Below, piece by piece: positions 46,066 to 56,373 of a stretch of 64,000 nt of DNA. Location of the stretch: the NCBI RefSeq assembly GCF_949774925.1, contig NZ_OX458932.1:434001-498000 (forward strand), read 5' to 3'. The position numbers and the translations under genes are program-made. Every line of letters begins with the position of its first letter. Position 1 is the first letter of the stretch. This stretch comes from Candidatus Methylacidiphilum fumarolicum. GTDB lineage: Bacteria > Verrucomicrobiota > Verrucomicrobiia > Methylacidiphilales > Methylacidiphilaceae. The notes beneath the pieces are model-generated. The model worked only from the letters and a program-made list of their open reading frames with translations. It was not told the origin of the DNA and made no database searches.

Positions 46066-46419
46066 GTAAATGAAAAAAAATCGGGATATATTATTTCATT
46101 TGTAATTTTTTACAAAAAAATTATTTATATTTTAAAAAATATAATAATAAAGTATCTCAAAAGAAGAGAAAAATTATTCTTGTTCTTCTCTATTTTTCTG
46201 ACAGAAAATAGAGCAAGTGCGGTAGCTTTTTTACGATTAGAATATTTCATTATTGCTCAATTTTTCGTAATAATCATATTCAGAACGGAGCATCATTTCC
46301 TTTTCCTGAAAGAAAAGAATATTTGTTTATGATTTTTTTTCCGTTTTTTAATATCATTCTAATTCTTATTTTAAATCAGGTGAAATATAATAGTAACATA
46401 AATTTATCATATAACGCTT
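46066..46419. other. Very AT-rich intergenic sequence
   Basis: Composition drops abruptly to very high A/T after the intron. There are open frames but with no recognisable protein, strong homopolymer runs, and no supported gene. It may contain the promoter of the downstream glycosyltransferase genes. Confidence 0.4.
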
Positions 46420-47489
46420 TTATTAAATTATATAAAAAAAGATTAGAACTCTTCATTTGATTTCTCATCAAATACATTATTTTATTCCTATCTATAGAGA
46501 ATTAAGCAAAATAAAAGATATTTCTTTCACTGTTATTTATTATTCAAAAGAACATCATATAAGAGATGAATGGAATTCTTTTGAGGGATATCATTGGATT
46601 AATCTTTCTAAAAGCAATCGAAAATTTCCAAAATTTTTTCTTAATGCAATAAGAATTGATATCTTAAAATATATCTGGAAAGAAAAATATGACATTATAT
46701 GGATTCATGGCTACTATGCGACTACAAATTGGGTTGCAATAATACTTCAAAGCATTAATAAAAGAGTTTCCTTACTTAGAACAGAAGATGTGTAGTTTCA
46801 TAAGAGGAAAGTGCGGAAGAAAATAATAAAGTATCTTCCTTTAAGATTTCTTTGCAGTCAAATCTATGGCTTGTATCTAGGAGAGGCTAATAGAAAATAC
46901 CTGGAATATTATGGTGTTCCAAAAGAACGTTTATATCCAGCCATTTATTGTGTTGATAATCAATATTTTCAAACTCAATATGAAAAACTTTATCCTTTCA
47001 GAGAAAGCATTCGCAAAAGTTTTGGGATATTTAATCATTTTCCAGTAATCCTTTTTTGTGGACGATTAGTAGAAATGAAGTGTCCATTTCTTCTTTTAGA
47101 TGCATTTCAGCTGCTAGTTAAAGAATTTCCTTGTTATTTATTAGTTGTAGGTGATGGGCCTTTAAGAAAAAAATGGAAGAAAAAATTACAAAGAATAAAA
47201 TAGAGAAAGTTATTTTTATGGGTTTTCTTGCTCAATCAGAAATTTCCAAAGCTTATATTGCATCTGATGTATTTGTTTTACCTTCCACAAACGACACATG
47301 GGAGTGGTGATTAACGAAGCTATGAATTTTGGACTTCTTATCATTGCTTCAGGCCTTGTTGGATCAATAGGTGATTTAGTAAAGCATGAAGAAAATGGAT
47401 TAGTTTTCCCTGCAAATAATGTTAGTAAACTAGCAGAATGTATAAGGACAATTATTAAGGATGAGTCTAAAAGAAAAAAAATGAGATAA
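46420..47489 (+). pseudogene. Broken GT4 glycosyltransferase, copy A
   Basis: Three successive frames rebuild one GT4: LHLISHQIHYFIPIYRELSK ... KRVSLLRTEDV then TAG (46793-46795); KIIKYLPLRFLCSQIYGLYL ... FPVILFCGRLVEMKCPF ... VVGDGPLRKKWKKKL; then a frameshift to IEKVIFMGFLAQSEISKAYI and ASDVFVLPSTNDTW, and another to GVVINEAMNFGLLIIASGLV ... KHEENGLVFP. The GT4 base motif (E-x7-E) and donor site are recognisable but the frame is broken at least three times. Confidence 0.85.
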
Positions 47490-47585
47490 AGAGTTATAGA
47501 AATCCACCAACCTATCTGTGCTTTTAATGTGCTAATCAAAAAATCTAGTTTTTCATTAAACCACGTTAATGAAAATGGATAAAAA

Positions 47586-48635
47586 ATGAAACTTTTGTTC
47601 GCATGCTATTTATTTTGGCCTCGCATAGGAGGAACGGAAACATTCGCTCATATTTTAGCTCAAGAACTTAGCAAAAAAGAAAAAATTTCTCTCAGTGTTC
47701 TTACTGCTACGCCTTATGAAGGGGAAGAACCATTTCCTTATCGAGTGATTCGAACAATTAATCCTTATAACCCTTTTAGCGTTTTTCTTGTCACTTTAAA
47801 TGCTGGTATAATACTATATAACCATTTGCCAATCAAACTTTGCTGGGCTTCTGCCCTCTTAAACAAGCCTTATGGAATAATAATTCATAGATATCTTTCT
47901 TTTAAAGGAATCAAGGGTATTTTTTATAAGTGGATTCTGAAAAAAGCAAAAATCATTGTTGGAGTGAGTCAAGCTATAGTAGATCATCTTCCATATAAAG
48001 CTAAAACAATAATTATTCCAAATCCCTATGATGATAGCCTATTTTCTTTGCCTAAAGAAGAAAATCGTCCACAAGATATCCTGTTTGTTGGTAGAATGGT
48101 TTCTGAAAAAGGACCAATAGATGTTTTGAAAGCCTTGATGCTCTTAAAACAAGAAAAAATTGATCTCACTGCTAGCTTCGTTGGATATGGACCTGAAGAG
48201 GTAAATCTTAGAGCCTTTGTAAAAGCCAATGATCTAGAGCAATGGGTTGATATATTAGGCCCCAAAACACAGCAAGAAGTTGCCGACCTAATGAAAAAAC
48301 ATAAGATTTTGGTTGTACTTTCACTTTGGAATGAACCATTTGGTATTGTTGCTCTTGAGGGTATAGCTTCAGGCTGTGTGGTGATTGGTAGTGAAGGAGG
48401 AGGGCTTAAGGACGCCATTGGACCTTGTGGACTTACTTATCCCAATGGAGATGTCTATCAATTGGCCAGCAAAATTAAAGAGGTCATTAAAAATCCAGAG
48501 CTTTTTCATTCATTAAGGATGCATGCAAAAGAACATCTGAAAAAACATACAAAACAAGCTTGTGGAGAGAAATATTATAATATAGTTAAAATGTTGCATT
48601 GTTGTGACCGTTCCTCATCGTGTCGGAGACAATAG
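47586..48635 (+). CDS. GT4 glycosyltransferase, copy B (tandem paralog 1)
   Basis: 349-aa GT4 enzyme: LFACYLFWPRIGGTETFAHI at the start (acceptor domain Gly loop), DILFVGRMVSEKGPIDVLKA (~160), and NEPFGIVALEGIASGCVVIG (~242) with E...E. It is about 85% identical by eye to the gene at 51186-52223, so this is a recent duplication. Its last ~20 residues (MLHCCDRSSSCRRQ) differ from the paralog (FEKSTV), suggesting a frameshifted or truncated end. Probably active; sugar unknown. Confidence 0.85.
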   Translation: MKLLFACYLFWPRIGGTETFAHILAQELSKKEKISLSVLTATPYEGEEPFPYRVIRTINPYNPFSVFLVTLNAGIILYNHLPIKLCWASALLNKPYGIIIHRYLSFKGIKGIFYKWILKKAKIIVGVSQAIVDHLPYKAKTIIIPNPYDDSLFSLPKEENRPQDILFVGRMVSEKGPIDVLKALMLLKQEKIDLTASFVGYGPEEVNLRAFVKANDLEQWVDILGPKTQQEVADLMKKHKILVVLSLWNEPFGIVALEGIASGCVVIGSEGGGLKDAIGPCGLTYPNGDVYQLASKIKEVIKNPELFHSLRMHAKEHLKKHTKQACGEKYYNIVKMLHCCDRSSSCRRQ

Positions 48636-48689
48636 GTACGCTGCTGAATAGGTTTATCATTGCCATTATGCCTTGTATATTACTGAAGA

Positions 48690-48995
48690 TATTGGTTTGT
48701 AGTTATATTTAAAATAATTAATAAAAGAGTTTCTTTTAAGCAGAAATGATGATGGGGTTATTCAAGAGAAAATTGTATGAAAAAATAAAAATGCCTTCCT
48801 CTAGAAATTTATTTTAAGTTTCTTTGCAATCAAAGTTAAGACTTGTTTTTGAGATAGACAATAGATAATATCTTGAAATTACAAGGGATAAATGGCAAAA
48901 TATAAAACGAATTATAATAATTTTCTGAATTAGTTAGAATTTCTAGGTTTTATTGCGTCTAATCTATTAGTTTTATCTTCAACAACTGAAACTAG
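48690..48995 (+). pseudogene. Fragment of a second GT copy A (left of IS-B)
   Basis: Bases 48710-48760 (AATTAATAAAAGAGTTTC...) and 48800-48890 align to 46745-46920 of the broken GT copy A (SINKRVSL and LRFLCSQIYGLYL region), with many indels. It is noncoding now. Together with the piece at 50924-51110 it shows that the whole A-B pair was duplicated. Bases 48992-48995 are the left CTAG of the IS-B target duplication. Confidence 0.7.
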
Positions 48996-50919
48996 CCCAT
49001 GTTTGGTGAAAATGGGCTAATTTTGGGGGTGCTCCAGGGGAGAGGAAGCGATTTTTGCAAAAAAACATAGTGCTACGTTGTGAATAACTTTTCTTAAGTT
49101 GTTGCTCGATTATTCTTGCATGTGTAGGCGTTTTGAAATTATGTCTCTTTATGTTTTTGCGGATCGTGCCGATTCGGCGGCCAAGCGGGAAGGTGGACCA
49201 GTATGTTCGGCTGGTGGAGAGCTACTACGATGGAGGGAAGATTAAGCAGCGGACGATTGCCAATCTTGGGCGGAGGGAGATTCTGGCTCCGCATGTGGAC
49301 CGGCTTGTGGAGCTTCTGAGAGGAGAGCCGCCGAAGACGACGGGAAGTTGGGAGGCAAAATCGGCGGCAGTTTGGGGGCCGACCTTGGTGGCGAGGGCTC
49401 TTTGGGAGGAGTTAGGGTTTCCGGAGCTTTTGGCGGCATCTGGTAAGAGGCCGCAAGCTGTTTCTCTTGCCGAGAGAGCGTTTGTTTTGGTGGCTCATCG
49501 GCTGATTTGTCCAGGAAGCGAACATGCCTTAGCCCAGTGGTTAGAGACGGATTATGTAGCCGATCGGAGGGGGGAACGGATTCTGCCGATATGGAAGGAA
49601 AATGGTCGGGTGCGGGTGGACCATCGCTTTCTTTGGCCTTGGTATCGGACGCTGGATGAGCTGATTCAACGGAAGGAAGAGCTGGAAGAGGGGCTTTTTA
49701 GCCGGCTGCGAGATCTTTTTTCCCTCCAGCCTGAGAGGGTCTTCTACGACTTGACTTCCACCTATTTCGAAGGGGAAGGGCCAGAGGAGCTAGCTCAATT
49801 TGGGTACAGTCGGGACCGACGGGGAGGCAATCGGCAGATTCTTTTGGGGGTGGTGATGGTGAATGGTTGGCCGATTGCCCACCATGTGTTTCGAGGCAAT
49901 CTCAAGGATGGAGAGACGGTACAGAGGGTGGTGGAGGATTTAGAGAAGCGTTTTGGGCTTCGGCGGGTGGTTTTTGTGGGGGACCGGGGGATGGTGAGCA
50001 CGGCCAACTTGTGTTTTCTCTGGAGTCAGGGCCATGGGTTTTTGGTGGGACTTCGGCGGCGGAGAAGCCCGGAGGTCCTAGAGTATCTTTGCCAGGCGCA
50101 AGCGGGCTGCTGGCAGCCTTGTGCTCCGGGAAGTAACGACCGGGTTTGCGAAGTTCCGGGACGTCTCCCGGGGCAGCGGATCTTTGTGGTGGAGAGTGCC
50201 GAGCGGCTCGCCTACGAGCAAGCGATGCGGGAGGCAGCTGTCTCGAAGATTCGGGAAGAGCTGGAGAAGCTGGCCAAGCAGGTGGAAAAAGGAGAGCTTC
50301 GAGATCCTGAGAAAATCGGAGCTGCTGCCGGGCGCATCCTCTCGCTCCATCATGGGCATCGCTACTTCCGCTGGAGTCTTTCTTCCGGTCGCTTCGAGTT
50401 TTCTCAAGAGCCCTTGGAAGAGGAGAAGCTTTTGGAAGGCAAGTACCTCATTTTGACAGAAGAAAAACATCTCTCCGCAGTAGAGGCCGTAGGTGCCTAT
50501 AAGGAGCTTAGCCAAGTGGAACGGGCCTTTCGGAAGCTAAAGGATGTCCTAGAGATGCGTCCGATCTATCACCATGATCCCCAGCGGGTCCAGGCCCATG
50601 TCTTTGTTGCCGCCTTGGCCTTCTTGCTTGACCGACTCCTGGAGAAAAAGCTAAAGCTTGCCAAGCTCCCCTTTTCCACCGAAGAGGCCTGGACTCACCT
50701 CCGGACCGTCCACGTCGTCGAGGCAGAGGTTGGAGGCACCAAACACCGCGGGGTCACAGCAGGAAACCGACAGGCGCGTCAGATCCTTTCCGCCCTGAAA
50801 ATCAGCTCCTTAGAGCCTTGGAAACCCAAAAAAAGAACCTCTAAAACCCCCACATAGTGACACATTGAAAAAAAGACCATTGATAATCAATAACTTACGA
50901 AATTTTCACCAAACATGGG
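48996..50919 (+). mobile_element. IS-B, intact IS1634-like element, 1,924 bp
   Basis: Terminal repeats CCCATGTTTGGTGAAAAT at 48996-49013 and its complement at 50902-50919 (last base may vary). Perfect 4-bp target duplication CTAG at 48992-48995 and 50920-50923. It carries one intact transposase gene. It sits in the decayed glycosyltransferase copy. A truncated relative is at 35132-35930. Confidence 0.95.
49151..50857 (+). CDS. IS-B transposase (IS1634 type)
   Basis: A DDE transposase of ~568 aa, full length. Order: MFLRIVPIRRPSGKVDQYVR; LICPGSEHALAQWLETDY; VFYDLTSTYFEGEGPEELAQ (first catalytic Asp region); VVFVGDRGMVSTANL (second Asp); YKELSQVERAFRKLKDVLEM (Glu region); HVFVAALAFLLDRLLEKKL. 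The frame is open throughout, so it is probably functional. The start is the ATG at 49151 or the TTG at 49133. Confidence 0.93.
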   Translation: MFLRIVPIRRPSGKVDQYVRLVESYYDGGKIKQRTIANLGRREILAPHVDRLVELLRGEPPKTTGSWEAKSAAVWGPTLVARALWEELGFPELLAASGKRPQAVSLAERAFVLVAHRLICPGSEHALAQWLETDYVADRRGERILPIWKENGRVRVDHRFLWPWYRTLDELIQRKEELEEGLFSRLRDLFSLQPERVFYDLTSTYFEGEGPEELAQFGYSRDRRGGNRQILLGVVMVNGWPIAHHVFRGNLKDGETVQRVVEDLEKRFGLRRVVFVGDRGMVSTANLCFLWSQGHGFLVGLRRRRSPEVLEYLCQAQAGCWQPCAPGSNDRVCEVPGRLPGQRIFVVESAERLAYEQAMREAAVSKIREELEKLAKQVEKGELRDPEKIGAAAGRILSLHHGHRYFRWSLSSGRFEFSQEPLEEEKLLEGKYLILTEEKHLSAVEAVGAYKELSQVERAFRKLKDVLEMRPIYHHDPQRVQAHVFVAALAFLLDRLLEKKLKLAKLPFSTEEAWTHLRTVHVVEAEVGGTKHRGVTAGNRQARQILSALKISSLEPWKPKKRTSKTPT

Positions 50920-50923
50920 CTAG

Positions 50924-51110
50924 TAGACTTGTGTCAACAAAGCTATGATTATGAACCTTCCTGCCATAGCTTTAGAATTTTTGGAAGTACAGAGATTTAG
51001 TGAAGAATGATGAAATAGGGTTTGTTATCCCAAAAATAATGTTAGTATGCTAAGAGATTGTATGAGAACAATTATTAAGGATGAGTCTAAGAAAAAAACT
51101 GGGATAAAAG
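50924..51110 (+). pseudogene. Fragment of a second GT copy A (right of IS-B)
   Basis: Bases 51000-51110 (AAAATAATGTTAGTATGC...ACAATTATTAAGGATGAGTC) align almost base for base to 47385-47495 at the end of the broken GT copy A, and the following spacer also matches the spacer before GT copy B. The middle of the gene is deleted. Noncoding. Confidence 0.75.
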
Positions 51111-51185
51111 TATAGTAATCTTCCAACCAATCTATGCTTTTAATGTGTTTATCAAAAAATACGGTTTTATTTAAACTTACATATA

Positions 51186-52223
51186 ATGAATAAAAAAAAA
51201 TTCAAACTTTTATTCACAAGCTATTATTTTTGGCCTCACATTGGAGGAATGGAAACATTTGCTCAAGTTTTAGCTCAAGAACTAGCAAAAAAGGATTTAT
51301 TTATCTCTGTTCTTACCTCTACGCCTCATGTAGGAAAAGAACAGTTTCCTTATCAAGTGATCCGAACAATTAATCCTTTTAACATTCTTCTAGTCACTTT
51401 CAATGCTGATGTAATACTCCATAACCATTTGTCAATCAAACTTTGCTGGGCTTCTGCCCTCTTAAACAAACCTTATGGAATAATAATTCAGAATTGGCTT
51501 TCTTTTAAAGGAATCAAAGGCATTTTTCATAAGTGGATTCTGAAAAAAGCAAAAATCACTGTTGGAGTGAGCCAAGCCATCGTAGATCATCTTCCATATA
51601 AAGCTAAAACAATTGTTATTCCAAATCTCTTTGATGATAGCCTATTTTCTTTGCCTAAAGAAGAAAATCGTCCGAAGGATCTCCTTTTTGTTGGAAGAAT
51701 GGTTTCTGGAAAAGGGGCAATAGATGTTTTGAAAGCCTTGATGCTCTTAAAACAAGAAAAAATTGATCTTACAGCTAGCTTTGTTGGATATGGACCTGAA
51801 GAGGAAAATCTGATGGCCTTTATAAAAGCCAATGATCTGGAGCAAAGGGTTGATATATTAGGTCCCAAAACACAGCAAGAAGTTGCCGACTTAATGAAGA
51901 ACCATAAGATTTTAGTCGTCCCTTCTATTTACGATGAACCATTTGGTATTGTTGCTCTTGAAGGCATAGCTTCAGGTTGTGTGGTGATTGGGAGTGAAAG
52001 GGGAGGTCTTAAGGAAGCCATTGGACCTTGTGGACTTACTTATCCAAATGGAGATGTTTATCTATTAGCAAGTAAAATTAAAGAGGTCATTAAGAATCCA
52101 GAGCTTTTCCATTCATTAAGATTTCATGCAAAAGAACACCTGAAAAAATATACAAGAAAAACCATTGGAGAAAATTACTATAATGTACTTCAAAAAATCT
52201 TATTTGAAAAATCCACCGTGTAA
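51186..52223 (+). CDS. GT4 glycosyltransferase, copy B' (tandem paralog 2)
   Basis: 345-aa paralog of the gene at 47586-48635: LLFTSYYFWPHIGGMETFAQ, DLLFVGRMVSGKGAIDVLKA, DEPFGIVALEGIASGCVVIG. Differences between paralogs cluster in the acceptor half and around the base motif (IYDEPFG versus LWNEPFG), so specificity may have diverged. It overlaps the next gene by 41 bp when that starts at 52183. Confidence 0.88.
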   Translation: MNKKKFKLLFTSYYFWPHIGGMETFAQVLAQELAKKDLFISVLTSTPHVGKEQFPYQVIRTINPFNILLVTFNADVILHNHLSIKLCWASALLNKPYGIIIQNWLSFKGIKGIFHKWILKKAKITVGVSQAIVDHLPYKAKTIVIPNLFDDSLFSLPKEENRPKDLLFVGRMVSGKGAIDVLKALMLLKQEKIDLTASFVGYGPEEENLMAFIKANDLEQRVDILGPKTQQEVADLMKNHKILVVPSIYDEPFGIVALEGIASGCVVIGSERGGLKEAIGPCGLTYPNGDVYLLASKIKEVIKNPELFHSLRFHAKEHLKKYTRKTIGENYYNVLQKILFEKSTV

Positions 52224-53574
52224 TCCTCAGTTTCTTGGAAAAAAGAAGCAGCTGCTAACCAGGATTCTTATTATCATTTATGTTTTGCTTTTAACCGAAG
52301 GGATTCTAAGAAAATGGATTTTTCCTGAATTTGGGAGGGTTCTTTTTTTTATTAGAGATCCTTTTGTGATCTGGGCTTATTGGCTTGGTTTAAGACTAAA
52401 TTTATGGTCAAGACCTCATCCTTTATTTTTAGGTGGTTTATCTTTCGCCATTATTGCTTTACTTTTGGCTGTATACGAAGCATTTTTTGAAGAAATTTCT
52501 CCTGTTTTTATATTTTATGGATTCAGAAATTATTTCTTGTATATTCCCTTACCTTTTCTTATGGAAAGGGCTCTTTCAAAGGAACAGTTAGATAAAGTGG
52601 CAAAATGGACATTACTTTATTCTATTCCAATGGCTCCTCTCTGCTTTTTACAAACTATTTCACCTAGTGATTCTCCAATTAATGCTGGTTTTGCACAAGA
52701 TCCAGAATTAGCATATAAAAATCTTGGAGTTTATGGTGAAATTCAGCGTGCTTCTGGAACCTTCACATTTGTATTAGGCCTGTCACTTTTTATAGCAAGC
52801 TGCCTAGGATTCTTTATTTACCTGTTGTTTAAAAATAAAAATCAAAAATTCCTTAAAGGATTTTTAACTTGGATAGTAGGAGGAGCCGTGCTTGTTAACA
52901 TATTAGTTTCAGGAAGTAGAATGGCTTTTATTTTATGCTTTTTAGTATTAGTTGGCTCTCTAATTGCTGGTCTTAGATCTGGTTTAATAAAACAATCAAT
53001 CAATTTTATAATCGTTCTTGTTATTATGGCAATAGTAAGTGTCTTTTTTTCTTTGACAATTTTTTCTAATATTGTTGGAGCAATGCAAGAAAGATGGACT
53101 GGAGCGAGTGAAAATGAGGGTGGATATCTCATGCTTGAACGGATTGCAGGTGATCTGATAAGATTTATTGATGTAATGGATAATGTACCATTTTTAGGAT
53201 TTGGTATTGGTACCGCTGGAAATGCTTATACCATTCTTCAAGGAGAACAATCTCTATATGTTGAAGATGATTGGAGTAGAAACATCTATGAACTTGGACC
53301 TCTCTTTGGACTTCTTTATTTAGCTTATCGATTTTCCCTTGTTATTTATCTTGGATTAAGATGTTGGAAAGCCACAGCAATATTAAAAAATCCATTGCCC
53401 CTTATTTTATATTCTTTTGTTGGCCCAATTCTTTTCAATGGTCAAATTACATCTCAAGGAACAGCAAACGGCTATGGATGGATCTTTACCGGTTTTTGTC
53501 TAGTTGCTTCTCGGATTATTCCTACATCATCTCCTGAGAGACCTTATAACACTTTATTTCGAACAATGTTATAA
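52183..53574 (+). CDS. Polytopic EPS polymerase/O-antigen ligase-like protein
   Basis: About 463 aa with ~10 membrane segments. The start FKKSYLKNPP leads into LLTEGILRKWIFPEFGRVLF and FIRDPFVIWAYW, a pattern typical of Wzy-like polymerases. A periplasmic loop near the C-terminus (FLGFGIGTAGNAYTILQGEQ, YVEDDWSRNIYELGPLFGLL) resembles the Wzy_C loop. It differs from the polymerase at 29973-31457, so the cluster has two. The start is uncertain: 52183 (ATG) or 52165. Confidence 0.75.
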   Translation: MYFKKSYLKNPPCNPQFLGKKKQLLTRILIIIYVLLLTEGILRKWIFPEFGRVLFFIRDPFVIWAYWLGLRLNLWSRPHPLFLGGLSFAIIALLLAVYEAFFEEISPVFIFYGFRNYFLYIPLPFLMERALSKEQLDKVAKWTLLYSIPMAPLCFLQTISPSDSPINAGFAQDPELAYKNLGVYGEIQRASGTFTFVLGLSLFIASCLGFFIYLLFKNKNQKFLKGFLTWIVGGAVLVNILVSGSRMAFILCFLVLVGSLIAGLRSGLIKQSINFIIVLVIMAIVSVFFSLTIFSNIVGAMQERWTGASENEGGYLMLERIAGDLIRFIDVMDNVPFLGFGIGTAGNAYTILQGEQSLYVEDDWSRNIYELGPLFGLLYLAYRFSLVIYLGLRCWKATAILKNPLPLILYSFVGPILFNGQITSQGTANGYGWIFTGFCLVASRIIPTSSPERPYNTLFRTML

Positions 53575-53803
53575 TCATAGTTCTTTTTTACAAAGCCTTG
53601 CATATATAAGAAAACCATTGGTTATATTCCTTTTTTCAAAAAAAATTGAATCTTAATTTGTTATGGTTTCTTATCACAATTTTCTAGAATTATTTTTTTA
53701 TAATAAAGATAATCATTCATATTTTTGATAAACAGAAGGCATTAAGTTAAAAGAAATTCTATTTTATACAAAAATACATTATTAATTAATTTCTTATTTG
53801 TGT

Positions 53804-55015
53804 ATGCATATTCTTAAAGTCATTTGTAGTCTTTCTTTTCGTCATGGAGGTCCTACTGTTGCTTGCCTTAATCAAGCCAGAGCTTTAGCAGACCGAGGTC
53901 ACAAAGTCACTATTTATACTACCAATGATTATGATGATTCATTGCTCAAAGTTCCTTTAAATCAGACATATCAAAATATAAAAAAGGATGGATATGAGAT
54001 ATCTTATTTTTCTTTAACTTTTCATTCTATTTCATTATTAAGAAAATATTACTTTTCTATACCATTAAAACAAACATTATCAGAAACAATATTAAAATAT
54101 GATATAATTTATATATATTCATTATATCGTTTCCCACCTACCATAACTGCATACTATGCTCGTAAATATCAAATACCATATGTGATAAATCCACATGGTT
54201 CACTTGATCCTTTTTTATTTAAGAAAAAACGCTGGATAAAATTTCCTCATGAAAGATTGTTTGATTTTCCTAATCTCAATCATGCTTCAGCAATTCACTT
54301 TACTTCCTTAGAAGAACAACAATTAGTAACTCCATTGAAATTGAAATCTCCTGGAATAATAATTCCACTGGGGATTGATGTTAAACAATACAGATATCTT
54401 TCAAAAGGACATTTTCGACGACAGTATAATCTCTTTGAAAGTAAAATCTTACTTTTTTTTGGAAGAATTAATTTTAAAAAAGGACTAAATCTCCTTATAC
54501 CCGCTTTTTCTCAAATTATAAAAAAACATGAAGATGTAACACTTATCCTTGCAGGACCCGATAATGAGGGTTATGGGAAAAAGGTATCTAAATGGATCAA
54601 TGAATACAATCTTGAAAAAAACGTCATATTTACAGGAATGATTACTGGGGAAAAAAAGAAAGCGCTTCTAGCTGATGCCGATGTTTTTATTTTGCCATCT
54701 TATACAGAAAACTTTGGGATAGCCGTTGTGGAAGCAATGGCTGCAGGCATCCCTGTGATTATATCTGATAAAGTAAACATTTGGAGAGAGGTTAAAGAAG
54801 GAAATGCTGGAATTGTGGTCTCTTGTAATGTGCAAGAAATAGCCAAAGCATGTATCGAACTATTAAGCGATGATACCCTCCGGCATACAATGGGAGAAAA
54901 TGGAAAAATAATAGCTGAAAATCTTTTTTCTATTGAAAATACTGCAAAAAAACTTGAAGAATCCTTTATAGAAATTATCAAAAAATATAAATCTAAGTGT
55001 GAATCAACTACATAG
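53804..55015 (+). CDS. Glycosyltransferase family 4
   Basis: About 403 aa. The start HILKVICSLSFRHGGPTVAC is the GT4 acceptor loop; ILLFFGRINFKKGLNLLIPA (~217) and ADVFILPSYTENFGIAVVEA (~290) carry the donor site and E-x7-E base motif. I use the ATG at 53804 rather than the TTG at 53798. It overlaps the flippase gene by 17 bp. Confidence 0.9.
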   Translation: MHILKVICSLSFRHGGPTVACLNQARALADRGHKVTIYTTNDYDDSLLKVPLNQTYQNIKKDGYEISYFSLTFHSISLLRKYYFSIPLKQTLSETILKYDIIYIYSLYRFPPTITAYYARKYQIPYVINPHGSLDPFLFKKKRWIKFPHERLFDFPNLNHASAIHFTSLEEQQLVTPLKLKSPGIIIPLGIDVKQYRYLSKGHFRRQYNLFESKILLFFGRINFKKGLNLLIPAFSQIIKKHEDVTLILAGPDNEGYGKKVSKWINEYNLEKNVIFTGMITGEKKKALLADADVFILPSYTENFGIAVVEAMAAGIPVIISDKVNIWREVKEGNAGIVVSCNVQEIAKACIELLSDDTLRHTMGENGKIIAENLFSIENTAKKLEESFIEIIKKYKSKCESTT

Positions 55016-56345
55016 TATTAAATTTATTTCGCCTTTACAATTTTATGATAAATTGATTCAACTACTCAAAAAACACTTTCCGGCTCTTATTCATTTATGG
55101 AGTTCTTCAGGTATTGTCTCTCTGGCTAATGCCATAAGTATATTTCTGTTAGTAACTAAGTGTCCAAAAAATATTTTTGCATCCTATGCAATTGCCCAGG
55201 CTATTTCGTTTCTTGTTAATGCATGGACAGATGGAGGAATCTCTTTAGCAATACAAATTCTAGCTGCCCAAGATGCTAATAACAAAATACATTTTGAGAA
55301 TTATAAAAAAGAAAGCCTACGACTTTCCCTCCGCATTTTTCTTGTCATGGGATTTTCATTATGGGGGATAATATATTTTTTTCATAATAAGGGAAAGTTT
55401 TTTGAAGAAATTCCTTTAGCATTAATCAGTTCTTTTTTTCTAGTAGGCTTATTCCAAACTCGTCAATCCTTTTGTCTTTCTTTTTTATATGCTCTAGGGC
55501 GGTTTAATCATTATAGTTGGCTGCAAACATTTAGTCCTTTATTTCGACTGGTTTTTTTGATCATCATTTTATATTTTATTCGATACCCAGTTAACCTTAT
55601 AACCCTTCTAAGTTTGGACTTGGTTGCCTACGGATTAGGATGGTTCCTGTCTGGAAGTTTTCTAAGGAAAATACAAAACAGACTTTTAACAAACAATTTA
55701 AATAGTAATGCACCTATCCCTCATAATATTCGGCAGGAGCTATGGAAATTCGTATTCCCTTCCCTTCAAACCAATGTTTTGCTTTCACTGGTTCATTGGA
55801 GTGGAACATTATTTGGTGCATTGTTTGCTACAGATACAGTGGTTGCAATTTATTCTATTTTTCAAAGATGTAATCAAATATTTATGTTGGCGATTGGTCC
55901 GATAAATAACTATATAGGAAGAAGATTACGACTCATTCGTGATGTTACGGAACGAGTTTCCAAAGCAAAAAAATCTCTTTTTTTTATTGCATCTGTGTAT
56001 CCTTTTTTATCATTCTTCCTCTACGGAGTTTATATAATAGGTAGTAAACATTTTCATCATTATGTGTTTGAGTATCCAAATACTTTTATTATTTTTTTAA
56101 TCACGGCTTTTTTCGGTATCATATACTCTTTATTGGATATTATTCTTTCTTCATGGGGACAAGCAAATCATAGATTCATCAGTTCGTGGATATTAGCTGG
56201 AAAAATCCTCATTTTTTCTTTTCTACAACCAAAATCTGCCGCTTTATTGCTTATAGTTGATGGAAGTTTTCTTGTACTTATAGATATTATTTTTATTCTG
56301 ATATTTGTTTCTTTTATCCGAAATAAACATGGCTTAAAAGAATGA
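54999..56345 (+). CDS. Wzx-like lipid-linked sugar flippase
   Basis: 448 aa, 12 or so hydrophobic segments, MATE/Wzx-type transporter that flips undecaprenyl-linked repeat units to the periplasm. The N-terminal SSGIVSLANAISIFLLVTKC and WTDGGISLAIQI, and the middle VFPSLQTNVLLSLVHWSGTL, fit the polysaccharide-biosynthesis flippase fold. GTG start at 54999. No other flippase is visible, so it likely serves the whole cluster. Confidence 0.82.
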   Translation: MNQLHSIKFISPLQFYDKLIQLLKKHFPALIHLWSSSGIVSLANAISIFLLVTKCPKNIFASYAIAQAISFLVNAWTDGGISLAIQILAAQDANNKIHFENYKKESLRLSLRIFLVMGFSLWGIIYFFHNKGKFFEEIPLALISSFFLVGLFQTRQSFCLSFLYALGRFNHYSWLQTFSPLFRLVFLIIILYFIRYPVNLITLLSLDLVAYGLGWFLSGSFLRKIQNRLLTNNLNSNAPIPHNIRQELWKFVFPSLQTNVLLSLVHWSGTLFGALFATDTVVAIYSIFQRCNQIFMLAIGPINNYIGRRLRLIRDVTERVSKAKKSLFFIASVYPFLSFFLYGVYIIGSKHFHHYVFEYPNTFIIFLITAFFGIIYSLLDIILSSWGQANHRFISSWILAGKILIFSFLQPKSAALLLIVDGSFLVLIDIIFILIFVSFIRNKHGLKE

Positions 56346-56373
56346 CAAGATTAATCTTAATAATTTTTTTTTA

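Noticed and set aside
45997-46332. Plus-strand 111-aa frame across the intron boundary
   Set aside because: It spans the intron start and very AT-rich sequence; composition is Phe/Ile/Lys-biased noise.
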